Positions 1-11,158 of a stretch of 25,000 nt of DNA are shown here, piece after piece. Below the pieces are notes generated by a model. It was not told the origin of the DNA and did no database searches. It saw nothing but the letters and a program-made list of their open reading frames with translations. This DNA comes from Glandiceps talaboti. Lineage: Eukaryota; Hemichordata; Enteropneusta; Spengelidae. The stretch spans positions 29,329,176 through 29,354,175 of the forward strand of contig NC_135550.1 of the NCBI RefSeq assembly GCF_964340395.1, given 5' to 3'. Position 1 is the first letter of the stretch. Each line of letters opens with the position of its first letter. The translations under genes and the position numbers were made by a program.

Positions 1-2129
1 CGGCAGTTCAAAACGACAATCACACAAGAAATATTGGTAAGCGTAAACAGGAAGGATATCCTAATTTTTACACTGTGTCTGACAAGATGCTAACTGTTAG
101 GCTAGGACTGACGTACAGATGAAGACGTCTCAACAGACAGTAGCAAATATATTTGATAATGTGATTCTTTATGTTTTGTTTTGTTTTACTCATTGTAATA
201 ATCATATCGTGGCCAAACAAGATAGTATAAGCGTTTCCAGAAAGTATTGCACCTAAAATATTCAAAATATAGCAATCTATATTTTTTTTCTCGTAATTAG
301 TTTAAGTCATATCGTATATATAGTTTATCCTTTTATCAACCGACTCGTTTATTTCTTGGCATGGATAGATATGTTACCTTATTTATCAACGTGCCAATCT
401 ATCTACCAGAATTTGATCTAAAACGACTCAATGAAGTAAATTGCGTCATGTTTTAACATTGAATCATGAAATTGATAGGAGTATGACTTCTGAACAAATT
501 AGCTTTGATATTCTGTTCATTGCGTATACTTTGTGAATCCATGTGTGTTGTTATATTTACAATACTGTAAAATGTCAACGTGGATGCAGACATCGTAAAT
601 GTTACTTTGAATAATAACCTATTATAGACTCTAATTACCACTACCAGGGTTTGCAATTTTATCAAGTTATCTGTGTTTTTGTTAAGTTAAGGGACACATC
701 TAGAATGCTTTGGAATGATTACAGATCACAAAAGAAAGATTAACTTCATCCCAAAAGTTTGACCTTTGACCCATGGTTTTATTTCACAAGCTCGTTAAGT
801 ATATCATGGCGACAATTGTCCTCAAACTAAGGTTATTGATTGTCAATTTCAAGGCATAAATCGTTAGACGTATAAGCTTGATACATTTTGAAATCTGTGC
901 TGCAGATGACTAATGCTCTGAATTTGTATTTTATATCACAATTAATATTACATGGACTGTGTTATCTACTTCTACCACTCCTTACGGAATATTTATCATA
1001 GTTACGAAAATAGGTGTGATGAGATGTGTGCATTTTTTGTTTGACCACTTTCAGTACTTTAGTTTAGGTATGCCGCCCACATGTTTTGATTACTGTACCC
1101 TATTCTATAGCCCTAGCCCTGTCCCCATATTTTATCTTACCTGGTGATTGATCATCTCACAAGTAATGGAAGACAAACTTAGGGATTCAAAACGTCGGCG
1201 ACCCTAGCTTAATGAATTTGGGCATCAATGCATTGTTTTAGCGTTTCTGTTGAAGATCTATACTAGTACGCCAAATCAATCAGTCACAATAAATTCCCTG
1301 TCTTTTATTGTTCGGGTTCAATTTCACCATGCTATGCTAGCCACAGACAAAATAGACACCTTATTATTTAGATGGTTTGTTATTAATGTAGGCATAAGAC
1401 ATGTCGGTCTAACTTAATGTCATTGTCAATTAAATGATTTAGACAAGACGAATTTTCACTGTAGTCATTTGGTAGCATTAAAACAAACCAAAAGAAAGGG
1501 AGAAAACACTGGAAAAACCGCCTTGTTGTTCGGAGTAGAATGTTGTTTTTAAAAAAATACATTGATTATGGATTTATAGTTATGATGTATTTAGGCACAC
1601 TCGTCTTACAGAAAGATATAAATGTCTGAAATTACAATTAATCTCTAAGCTATTAATGTGTATTCACTAAATGCCAATGTGAAAAAGACAGCTTCACTGA
1701 TTATGATCAATATTTGATTTATTCTTAGATTATTGGGACAAAATAACATAAAGGCAAATCTAACGATATGGTAAATACTAATTGGATGCCAAAGCACACG
1801 GTTGCATTTTCTATCTAGCGCAAGCTGTTGAGGGGAAAAGCTCGCGCGTACGTGATTTACGTCTGAGAACAAAGTGCGTTGCTATAGTAGCACATACATA
1901 CAAACATAAACAACAGCTAGGTTTGTTACACTTTTATGTCAAATTCAGCTAGTTCTGGTTCTATGCAATACCGTGTATTTAATTTACCATGGTGATCAGT
2001 TCCTGCTGATAATCTACTTTCATCCTTTCAGCACTGTGTCGATATCCTGAGGTTGTTTCGTTCAATACCAACGGTCACGTTTCCTTTCCAATCTGGCTTT
2101 GCTGGCGACATTTCTATAATTATGCTCCG
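1..2129. other. Unique non-coding AT-rich sequence
   Basis: No credible gene is visible. Open frames are short and random-looking, and most lack an ATG. The first 36 bases read open in frame 1 and end at a TTG|GTAAGC donor-like site, so the tail of an exon cut by the window edge is possible but unproven. A small CpG cluster lies near 1841-1856 (CTCGCGCGTACGTG). This is either intergenic or intronic DNA; the sequence does not decide which. Confidence 0.6.
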
Positions 2130-2143
2130 GTTGCTATGAAAAC
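2130..2143 (+). promoter_or_regulatory. X-box-like (RFX) motif, isolated
   Basis: GTTGCTATGAAAAC fits the general RFX/DAF-19 X-box form (GTTGCYATGRNAAC). The degenerate nematode consensus is expected a few times by chance in 25 kb, so the motif alone is weak. It sits inside a short GGTT...AACC imperfect dyad. No transcription start or exon can be placed next to it. Confidence 0.2.
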
Positions 2144-2517
2144 CTCACCGCGTAGGGGTTTATGAAATAAACGGAAACGTTTTTTTTTACTCTACTGATC
2201 ATGTGAAGTAACCTTTCTCTATTTTTGTAAGAGTATTAAAAGCTTGACTGGCTACCAGCGATTCTTCTGAGAACCATTGAAATATAAGTCTACGGAGTTC
2301 TCTATCAATCACTATCGTCCATAAATAACGAAATACATTATCGACGTTCCATGCCTTTCAGTAAATTTGCATCGTTGCGCACGAAACAAACGAAGCATGG
2401 CAAAACGTCATGAGAAGTAGCTTGCCAAGGTTTTTAGGAAATATGATTTAGTTTTGAGATACGTTTTCAATGTATATCTTGACTTAAAGTGAGCAAGCCT
2501 GAATGAATTTAATTCAG

Positions 2518-2741
2518 TTCATTTATACCGTGAAAAATGTCAGAAATGCATGGCACTGTGTGAATTGCATTGCCACATTGAATACGTTATGATGGAGCTG
2601 AACACGAAACAGTGTGATCAGACCATTCCGCCAGATACTCTTATGTTGAAGTTCACACTGGCGAGATATAACCATCATCATACAAGATCGACATCTTGCC
2701 TAAATCGCACAGACAGGTCGAATTATGAAACAACTTACTAA
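2518..2741 (+). CDS. Possible 3'-terminal coding exon, unknown protein
   Basis: I do not recognise this protein. The frame is open from after a TGA at 2490-2492 to TAA at 2739-2741. It may be entered at an acceptor-like TTTAATTCAG ending at 2517, or at ATG 2550. From the ATG it encodes 63 residues. The N-terminal part is Cys/His rich (KCQKCMALCELHCH spans the ATG), followed by ELNTKQCDQTIPPDTL. Hand-counted third-position G+C after the ATG is about 26 of 59 informative codons, above the local background. A canonical AATAAA lies at 2792-2797, about 50 bases after the stop, with GT/T-rich sequence beyond it. Against it: G in first codon positions is low for real coding DNA, and there is no homology evidence. 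Chance remains the likelier explanation. Confidence 0.13.
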
Positions 2742-2791
2742 AGCAAACGACTGTATATGTACATGCCTCGATTGTTATATATCCGCCATGA

Positions 2792-2797
2792 AATAAA
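2792..2797 (+). promoter_or_regulatory. Candidate polyadenylation signal AATAAA
   Basis: AATAAA lies about 50 bases after the TAA of the candidate exon ending at 2741, and GT/T-rich sequence (2832-2870) follows. This hexamer is expected about once per kilobase per strand at this composition, so it counts only together with the exon. Confidence 0.15.
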
Positions 2798-3770
2798 TGA
2801 TAAAAGAAATTCTTAAAATTCATTCCATAAAAAAGTGTTCATAATGGTTGATTTACTCTTCTGTCTCCATAGAAACTGATATTTTCATCGATCTTATATT
2901 GGTTTTTATCCAACTTTGTCACGTTAAATCGTCTATGTCATTATATTTGCTGATTAAGACTTCTGACATTCACTCGTTCACAGCTATAGGCGACTTTAAG
3001 ATAACTCATTTTTCACATATCTCGTTATTAGTGTTAACAAATCAATACATAGCTTCTGGAACTGTCCAGAGAGAAAAGAAGGCGCCATTGGACTCTCCTT
3101 TAGTTCCATGGATAAAGACTTAGAATATTAAGCGATGTATAGTCTAATTTAATTCTGGCCAACAATAGTTTGGGTTATTAGTTGAGGTCATGTGTGGCAT
3201 CCATTTGTAATTTCTCAATGCTAGTGAGTTTGCTGCATATGACAAGGCCTTTATACATTCAATTGTAGGAAAACCCGTCTTGTCTGTTCACGTTTAGATC
3301 GATAAACGTTATTGAAGTTACGCCACTGCAAGTAAGTCACGATGCCTGACTTATCTACTTCACTGTCAGATATTTACTTATGCTAAAGTCCATAATTTTT
3401 CATTCTTTGTCGGCCTTTTAAATTCTAGAAGTCGTAATGTTTTGTGTCCTTCACTTTGTCGTCATCTCCGTTAACCTTTGACAATTAACTTTCCATCCAC
3501 TTAAAAAGACTGGTTTTGCAACACAACACAAAATTAAACTTTAGAGTACCTCTTGGATATAAAAACATCACAAGCGTAATGAAGGCCATAGCTTTCCATT
3601 GGACAGGATCAGAACTCCAAACAAACCTAACGTGTATATATATTACATTCTCTTTACTATATATGCACTAAATTGTCTTTGAAGGTTTCTTTCTAATTGT
3701 TAATTATAACCTATCTGGTTAAATGTCAGATACACATATCACATATGATGTATATCAAGTCAAACATAAA
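2798..3770. other. Unique non-coding sequence
   Basis: No gene is supported. The open frame at 2848-3123 does not begin with ATG and has no splice or poly(A) context. An acceptor-like CTGTTCACGTTTAG (ending 3297) and a GTAAGTC donor-like site (3332) bracket an open 34-base segment, which is the kind of pair expected by chance. Confidence 0.55.
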
Positions 3771-3810
3771 CAAACAAACAAACAAACAAACAAACAAACA
3801 AACAAACAAA
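3771..3810. repeat. (CAAA)10 microsatellite
   Basis: Ten uninterrupted CAAA units. The flank just upstream (AAACATAAA) is a degenerate version of the same unit. The reverse-complement motif occurs at almost the same length at 13935-13975. Confidence 0.97.
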
Positions 3811-4792
3811 GCATGTCCGACTGCAATCATTGTGCTATCAAGTGATCGTTGGACTTAATATACTTGGAAAATATAGTGAACAGATCATAAAAGTATCGTG
3901 GCATTAAAAGTTACACATTCGACAAACTAACATGCTACTGTATGTGTTCGATAAAAGAAATTATTTCAAAAGAAATTCACGTCATGTGTTGAAGTAAAGC
4001 CTTGAATGACAGTCAAACATCTCATTTCTGGTATGCAATGCAAAGCAATGCAACCAAGATTTAATTTCGAAACACATAGCGTTGAAGCACTGGAAACTCT
4101 TTTGAGAGTTGAACATATACTGTAATCGGCACCACTGATGATTCACAACTTGCAGGTAAACTGCTATCAAAACTCTCATCATAAACACGATAACAGTCCA
4201 TCGCCAATCTCAAGAGCTGGAGAGCATAATACATAGTACCGGTATACTTTGTGTATCAGATACTTATTTTATACAACAAATGCTTTTCTGCAACCTGATT
4301 CAGTACTTTCGTTGAAACAGAAATGAAATGGTTGTTACTCCTTTTATTTAACAGCGTGGGAATAGGAACAAAGTATTCTTCTATACTCTCATTACCATCA
4401 CATAATGTCGTCCGTTGAACAACATTAATTTCCCAATCTTTGCATTTATAATAATAGACTCCAGAAATATATCTTGTGAAATCGAGAAGTGAACACCTGC
4501 CTTATTTAGAGTTGAATTAATATCCGATTTTTTCATTATTATGATCAACTTTGGCAACAAACATTGTAACAAAATACAGCTTCAGTGGAAATTAAAAAAA
4601 ATTGATTGCTCCTTAGTTAATTCTTCGAAGCCAGATTCATTTGCCAGATGCATGGTAACTAATTTGCACACGGATATTCACGTTTAGTTATTTATATGTA
4701 ACTCGCCGACGACGCAGACCTTTTTTATCGAGTCAATTTAGTCTCTCCCTTTAGATAACACACCTTTTCAAGTTAACCCAGTCAGTATTGTC

Positions 4793-4793
<1 letters not shown>
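3811..4793. other. Unique non-coding sequence
   Basis: No gene, RNA gene or mobile element is recognisable. Short open frames on the minus strand (around 3982-4188 and 4381-4572) are near chance length and have no supporting context. Confidence 0.55.

Positions 4794-4844
<51 letters not shown>
4794..4844. repeat. (AC)25 dinucleotide microsatellite
   Basis: A pure AC/GT tract of about 25 units. It is separated by only 13 bases (GCAACGACGATAC) from the trinucleotide mosaic that follows, so the two form one compound locus. Long AC tracts can adopt Z-DNA and are usually length-polymorphic. Confidence 0.98.
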
Positions 4845-4845
<1 letters not shown>

Positions 4846-4857
4846 CAACGACGATAC

Positions 4858-4932
4858 CACCACCACCACCACCACCATCATCATCACCACCACCATCATC
4901 ACCACCACCACCACCACCATCACCACCACCAC

Positions 4933-5022
<90 letters not shown>
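4858..5022. repeat. CAC/CAT/CCG trinucleotide mosaic array
   Basis: About 55 triplets in a single unbroken 3-base phase. Blocks of CAC alternate with CAT, then a CCG-rich core lies at about 4931-4957, then CAC again, then a pure (CAT)17 block at 4972-5022. On the minus strand this gives closely spaced GG runs (GGT and GGC repeats) able to form two-tier G-quadruplexes. The frames through it encode only poly-Asp/Gly, poly-Met/Val or poly-Ser/Pro runs, with no normal protein flanks, so it is not treated as coding. Confidence 0.97.
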
Positions 5023-5980
5023 GGGCACAGTCGTTGTTATTGTCATGATCAACATAATAGTGGCCTTTTACCGTATTTGGTAACAACATCCTAGTTCACC
5101 TAGAAAGCTTGATAATTTCTAGAAAGGGATTTGGATCAGAAAGGCTCAGTCTGTTTCAAATGAATTTTAAGAACGTACATGACACATGTTTTGGTCAGGT
5201 AATCCTTAGAATATATAAGAAAATTCTTTGCATTATCATTATTATGTGTCAAACTAAATATAGTATATCTCCTTGGATCTCTAAAAGAGATTGGTTTCGG
5301 GATGCTAAATAAATCAATATTAATAACAGAGTACTAATTCTCAGAACCTGGATAAGTTCAATAGTGTTTTGTAAATGGGTCCCCGGTGAACTATCATCTC
5401 AACAGATATTACTAAGCTGTTTAATGACCATATGAGACTCGATATATCACACACGATGAGAGGTCGACAAATCACAATCTATCCAGTCTTAAAAAGAAAA
5501 TCTTTTACGGCAATCCCTGCATCATTCTATAGACTGCTAGTTTCCATCCTTGTTCCTGATTTATCACCTCGAACCATTTCGTTATCTGAGCACGATTTTT
5601 GAGAGCACACTCATTTATCAAGGTTTTGAATCGCATGATTTATAATATACACTGCCAGATGATAACATGGTGTGTATTGAATGTATTCATTCTCCAGTTC
5701 CACAAGTACTTATGTATTGGCCGGAACATTTCGTCGCCGATGGAAAGCATACTGTGTGTCACGTTTAAAAATAGATACCTCATCCATAAACCTGACCTGA
5801 CCTGAATGTCCAGCTTTTACAAGTTGATGTTTACTACGTACAAAAGTACATTAACAGGTTGGATATTAAAGTGGCCATATGGACAAGAAATGGCTATTAA
5901 TTTTTGATTCTCTATTGATAAACAACTTTACTGTGTCTATCGTCTTGAAAAATAAAACCATGTAAAACAGCAAAACCCTG
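5023..5980. other. Unique sequence with a short (CCTGA)3 run
   Basis: No supported gene. A frame ending at TGA 5803-5805 has high third-position G+C but very few codons starting with G and no ATG at its start, so it is not called. CCTGA is repeated three times at 5791-5805, giving overlapping TGACCT nuclear-receptor-like half sites. This is probably a minor slippage product. Confidence 0.5.
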
Positions 5981-6056
5981 GTCATTGTTTGTAACTCAAT
6001 AATTAGCAAAAGGAAAACACAACAAATGTCTTTGTAACTCAATAATTTGCGCAAAA
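5981..6056. repeat. Local tandem duplication, 43-bp period
   Basis: The 17-mer TTTGTAACTCAATAATT is identical at 5988-6004 and 6031-6047. Similarity extends on both sides (GTC upstream; a GC-AAAA stretch downstream with small differences). An identical 17-mer this close is not expected by chance, so this is a diverged two-copy duplication. Confidence 0.85.
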
Positions 6057-7835
6057 AAGTGCGTAGAAACTTTTGTTATTGTACATACACTGTACAGGAA
6101 GTGAGAAATTGGCTAAACATAAGTAATGACTAGTAATCTCAAAGATGGTAATCAAACTCTTTATGCATGCTGGCGTTTCAATATGTGGGAAAGTGACAAA
6201 CGAATATGCAGACTTGATACGACGTAGTCATTGCCTTGTTATTTAAAAATCACTTGTGCATACAAATAGCAATTTTTTGCATATTCTTAATAGATGTTTT
6301 ACAAACAACGGATTTGGTGTATATATTATTAGCAGTAAAAGCTTTACTCAAAATAAGTATCCATTTCTCATCCTCGTAGCCACTTCAAGAGAAGAATAGG
6401 CGGCACGTAAATTATGTCCGATATCACATGACACATGTTTAACGCCTGTGTTACAACCAATCCAAATCTCCCTCGTTGTGTTGATGTTGTTTACTTGTGG
6501 TGAATGTAGTGCTGAAAATCGTAAAGGGCCTGATTTACCTCATCTGTCTTTTTACTAACAGTTAGAAAATCCATTTATTTTAACATTCTTCGTGTTCACG
6601 TTTTGGCATCGACGTGTAATCTTTTGCAACTTGCGATGATGACTCTACCCATGTTTAATCAGTACGAATTACAGTAATCAGTGACCACCTGTGGAGTTGA
6701 GTCATCTACATGTGCTGCCTTGATCTTGACACAATAGTTATATCTATTGCTGCAATCATATTTCTTAAACAAGTGATTCAAATCAAATGAGGTGGACCTT
6801 TTTCACTTCGGTAATATTCAATTTTCTTTACATTTATATGAAGCTTTTACTGATAATTTCATTAAATCCAGGAATGGTGGGGCCGCGGGTTATTGCGGTA
6901 AGTTCAAAGTAAGAGAAACAAACACAGAAGAACATCGATGAAAATACAGGTCTCGCAAGTTAAAAATAGCGTACTAGCTAATTAGATTCTCGATGATTGC
7001 TTAATTATTTAGTGATCGCCGGACTGCAGTACATTATTTCCATTGTGCTATTTTATGCTACGTGATTTTCTTCACTTTGAATAAAAAAAAAGAAGACAAC
7101 ATTCTCAAAGAATACTGGAGTTACGTTTTGGAGAGAACGCTGTCATAATTTATTTTCATAAATTTCAAATTACGAGTAGGAGTACGAGGCAATTCTGTTG
7201 TCACTACAAAATTAATGAACATGTCTTCCAACATTTGTTTCCTTTTGACAAATCCAAAAACTATTGTGTTAAGAAATCAGCAAAAGTAGCAAGCAGAGAC
7301 GGAAATCCTATTGTCTATATCTTGTTAAGACGTTGAACTTGAGATTGACCGAAACTGTCGAGATTTATGCCTTCTTTAATCTGATGGAATTGTTACAAAT
7401 TCTCCCTATCCGCCATTACATTAATCTTGAAGTTAAATGATATATAGAAAGTTGGAGCTAATCTATTGAAAATAATATCTGTAAAAATAAAAAATAAGCC
7501 ACCAGTCACCGAATAATCGGCAGAATTCGAAATGAGTATAATTATGATGGATTTATTATTGCTAATTTAACTACATATGTTTATTTCACTTTTAGAACCC
7601 TGGCTGTTCTGATCACATGGTACCGTACATCATTTAAACGCATCAGTATATTTCCAAGGGAAACGTCACGTCAGTTACGTAGATATGTATGGGTCATAAT
7701 ATCATTCAATGAATACTCCATATTGCATATCATTATAAACACTAAATGATGGATGGCCAAATTTATGTTGTCTTCTTTATGTTCACTTCTGTTTTGCTCT
7801 GACAGTCTGTATGTCTATTTCTTACCCATTTTTGT
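6057..7835. other. Unique non-coding sequence
   Basis: No gene can be supported. The only compositionally odd spot is a 26-base GC-rich patch at 6872-6897, lying between an AG and a GTAAGT site; it is discussed as a finding. An AP-1-like TGAGTCA lies near 6698-6704. The rest is AT-rich with A/T runs. Confidence 0.55.
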
Positions 7836-7898
<63 letters not shown>

Positions 7899-7917
7899 GC
7901 CTGCCTGCCTGTCTGTC
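7836..7917. repeat. (TCTG)n tetranucleotide microsatellite with CTGC variants
   Basis: About twenty TCTG/CTGT units. A short block of CTGC variants lies near the 3' end (7898-7909), followed again by CTGT. The variants sit at one end, as expected when point changes accumulate at the edge of a slipping array. Translations give repeated SVCL or RQTD blocks, which are artefacts. Confidence 0.98.
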
Positions 7918-7952
7918 GGCGTGTATTTACCCGGACGGCATTTATTACTTGT

Positions 7953-8038
7953 ATACATACATACATACATACATACATACATACATACATACATACATAC
8001 ATACATACATACATACATACATACATACATACATACAT
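7953..8038. repeat. (ATAC)21 tetranucleotide microsatellite
   Basis: About 21 uninterrupted ATAC units, starting 35 bases after the TCTG array. The two arrays form a compound locus with a unique spacer (7918-7952). The array is very regular, suggesting recent expansion. Translations (YIHT or MYVC repeats) are artefacts. Confidence 0.98.
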
Positions 8039-9414
8039 TAACATAGATAACGACATAATGTCGCTGTTGTTATCTAGCATATACTTGCCCTGTTGCATGT
8101 TTCAAACGAGGTATTTTACCGAAATATCGAAAGTAACATGCCAGTCATGCATGCGCATATCAATAGAAACCCACCCTTAAACTTCAATTTGACCATCAAT
8201 TACATTTTCAACCCAACGGTATGAACTAAATTCTGTGAACCCTGCGGCACGTTGAAATGAAGCCACAGAAAGGACATACAATTCACGGTTGGCTTGGCAA
8301 ATGGTCCAATTTTAATTTGGAAGCTGCTTTTAAGCCGTTTTAATGTACATCCCTTTCCTCGCTAGAATACGTTGATAGCCTTAAAGTGGTAGGTACTCGT
8401 AATCCTCGCTCTTAAGATTGAGTTTTGTGTGATGGAAGCAGGTCACGTGGACAAAGTTATTCCTGGAAATACTGTAGACGAATAGTCCATCTTTATGTTT
8501 AAAATACGGTCATGGGGCTACCTATACACTATACATGTATGACAGTTTATTAATGGTGTTGTTTATGATAAACCACCATTGACTTGATAATGAGATAAAT
8601 TAATTAAGATAATGTGATTTTCTAGCAATGAATTGCTTCTAGGTCATAGTCATGAATAAACAGTCAAACGTCGAGTATGTCGAAATTATTACCGTCAGAC
8701 GAACATTGGTGCACTATTAATGGTATTCTTCAGAATGCCAAGTATAAGATACTAAAGAACCAAGGTATGTTATTGAAACATGACAAGCTCGTGAATTAAC
8801 CCAAACCACTACACATTAATTAATAAGTATGTTCACTTGTACACACACATTAAATACATTGTATTGTTCTTAGTACATACCATGCACCGGTTAAACGTAG
8901 AAAAAATGAGGATAAAAGATTAATTTTAATTTTTCAGAATTATTTGGTAAACAATAGAGTGATTGATACAGTAAGTCATTAAGGACAACGAAATGCTTTG
9001 TGTTTTAATTTACATAAGATAAATGAAATAAATAAAAATATCACTGGCATATGTGCATAGGCAGTAAAACTCACCAACTCAAGACCCTTCTATTCAGTCC
9101 AAGACGCAATATAATTATCACCTTGGAAGCGTCAAGAGACGTAATAATAGTCTCTATCATTATCTGTTAGTGTAATGAGATGATTTTCTCCAACTGAGGA
9201 AGCTATGACCCAATAAACTTCACATCCAAAGTATCATGTAAATTGTAACGAGGTCAGAAAGGTGATTAACAGAGGAAATATATCTATGTATATACCATAC
9301 CGTGACGGATTGTGTGATATACGAATAATTATAGAAATTAACCAAAAAATCACCATACACGAAGTGTTGTGAGGAAACCTTCGATAACGATGATTACAAA
9401 GCGGGTATGGAGGA
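8039..9414. other. Unique AT-rich non-coding sequence
   Basis: No gene is supported. A 40-codon ATG frame at 8677-8799 looks ordinary but has chance length. An acceptor-like TTTAATTTTTCAG (ending 8937) and a GTAAGTC donor (8971) bracket a 33-base open segment, without further support. An incomplete NRF1-like CATGCGCA lies near 8150. Confidence 0.55.
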
Positions 9415-9425
9415 GGGGGGGGGGG
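9415..9425. repeat. G11 homopolymer
   Basis: Eleven consecutive G on the plus strand, next to the 33-bp tandem repeat that follows. Read on the minus strand it is TGACA followed by a C run, the same flank as the poly-C tract at 14140. Confidence 0.95.
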
Positions 9426-9502
9426 TGTCATATTTTACAAATCGGTTCATGGCGAAGGGCCATATTTTAGAAGTTCATGGAAGTAAAAAGGGTCACATTT
9501 TA
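9426..9502. repeat. Degenerate ~33-bp tandem repeat, about 2.5 copies
   Basis: GTCATATTTTA (9427), GCCATATTTTA (9459) and GTCACATTTTA (9492) are spaced 32 and 33 bases apart. The first two units each also contain TTCATGG (9446 and 9474). This is a short diverged minisatellite or the remnant of a dispersed repeat. The G11 tract lies at its left end, where the unit would carry GGG. Confidence 0.75.
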
Positions 9503-10934
9503 TTAGTAGTGGTATTAGTGGGAAACAACCAGTGTCTTTAAAAGTATTACTGTGTTAGCCTTGGGGATCAAATCCCTACCATCGATTCTGGGAATATCTC
9601 TCAATTTCTCTATATTTACACACTGCTTTCAAATTGGCGGCCATCTTGAATTATAGTGAGATTTCTTTGAAGATGATTTTTCATTTCATGAAATCTATAC
9701 AATGACTGTCAATTTTTTTCTTCATTTAAGAGAACGTACGGGTTTTGCATGCAATGAGTAATATATCAACTTCGTTTACCATAATGTAACTTACTCTGCG
9801 CACGCTTTAAGTACGATAAGTTATTTTTGCTTGTTTTTATTATTCTGACAACAGTGGAAAGCAATGTAAATTCTGAAAATTATAGAATTTAAAAAAGATT
9901 TATGACACTTTATACGGTCTCCTTGTAAACACAAACTAGTTGAAAGGTGACAATGTTCAGCCACAACATAAAAAAAGTTACCCTTGTCTCCCACATCTAT
10001 AGAAACTGTTGGTTAACTACACAAAAGGTCAGCCTCGGGATAACATATCTGAGAGTATATTAGGAAATTTTGGTGAAAAGTAATGTATTAATGCCTCGCT
10101 AATGAAATCACAAATCCAGAGGCCTCCCACGGCTTTCCCCTTTGTTCAACTTTAATGTACATATTTTGATCATTATTACACTGGTCGTATTTGCTGGAAC
10201 GTTTCAATTTAATTAGAGAACGAGTTGAATATCGATTGAAAACGGGTGAAAATAGTGTTTTTCTTACTGCTAGAACAGTCTTTTAATGCAATAGAATATC
10301 CACTTTAACATACTAGTATACATTTTTGGCAGACTTTACACAAAATAAGTTTTATTTCATAGAGGAGATAGACGCTGTCGTTAAATTGAGTGCTACTCGG
10401 GGTTATTTCCGCTTTTATGCTTCACCTTGACTTGAAAAATAACATAGCAACATTAAACCTCTAGTGATCGATGTACCTTGCTTGAGGCGTTTTTACAGAA
10501 ATGACGTTTGATTCATCATATACAGTATGCTGATGAAAAATTGGATTATAAAACAGTATTAAGGTATGTAAGATTAATTTCCACTGACTGACTACAACAA
10601 CCGTAGCAGAGAATAAACGCGATCAAGAAATACAGAACGAATAGTCGGCGGCGTTTTATCAATCCAAACTGCACCATCTTTCTGCGCATTACTACTCATA
10701 CATTAATATTGTATTGCTTGTGAAAATCTATGTCATGTATGGAATGGAAAATGGAGACAAAATCTTGAGTGCTGTTCTGTTCATATATATATTGTAGACA
10801 GTCTTGACGTATCTACGAATGAAATGCTTATGTTGGACCCCTATTAAATCTAAATTAAAATCTTGTATTTACCTTCTATCTATGTTATGCGAAAAATAAA
10901 TACGATTGTAAATGTTGAGAGAAAAATTGTGAAA
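9503..10934. other. Unique non-coding sequence
   Basis: No gene is recognisable. One YY1-like core lies at 9640-9650 (GGCCATCTTG, i.e. CAAGATGGCC on the minus strand). The remainder is AT-rich and unremarkable by eye. Confidence 0.55.
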
Positions 10935-10958
10935 TTGTTGTTGTTGCTGTTGTTGTAA

Positions 10959-11024
<66 letters not shown>

Positions 11025-11037
11025 CAGTTGTTGTTGT

Positions 11038-11040
<3 letters not shown>
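10935..11040. repeat. Compound TTG / (TAG)22 / TTG array
   Basis: About seven TTG units with one CTG variant (10935-10956) lead into a pure (TAG)22 block (10959-11024). A short TTG block follows (to 11036) and then TTTT. The TTG blocks bracket the TAG block, suggesting TAG arose by point change inside a TTG array and then expanded. In-frame reading gives only homopolymeric peptides. Confidence 0.97.
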
Positions 11041-11123
<83 letters not shown>

Positions 11124-11158
11124 GTGATGATGACGATGACGATGATGATGACGATGAC

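Noticed and set aside
1-36. Open segment from the window edge to a GTAAGC donor-like site
   Set aside because: Only 12 codons, cut by the window edge; it cannot be judged from this sequence alone.
2548-2580. miR-263-like string (ATGGCACTG...GAATT)
   Set aside because: The seed-like match is short, and no complementary arm within hairpin distance was found, so it is not a microRNA precursor.
4751-5089. Long open frames through the AC/CAC/CAT/CCG locus (poly-Asp/Gly, poly-Ser/Pro)
   Set aside because: They exist only because triplet and dinucleotide repeats lack stops. The flanks give no protein-like sequence, and several frames overlap on both strands.
5599-5805. Frame with about 50% third-position G+C ending just after the (CCTGA)3 run
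   Set aside because: No ATG at the open end, only about one codon in eight starts with G, and no splice support. The third-base bias alone is not enough.
7753-8098. Open frames giving SVCL, YIHT, RQTD and MYVC repeats
   Set aside because: Translations of the TCTG and ATAC arrays; no unique coding flank.
8677-8799. 40-codon ATG frame (MSKLLPSDEHWCTINGIL at its start)
   Set aside because: It reads like an ordinary small protein, but frames of this length are expected many times by chance in 25 kb, and there is no further support.
8938-8970. 33-bp open segment between a strong TTTTTCAG acceptor and a GTAAGTC donor
   Set aside because: Acceptor/donor pairs around short open stretches are common by chance; similar pairs occur at 3298-3331 and elsewhere. 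Without transcript data it cannot be called.
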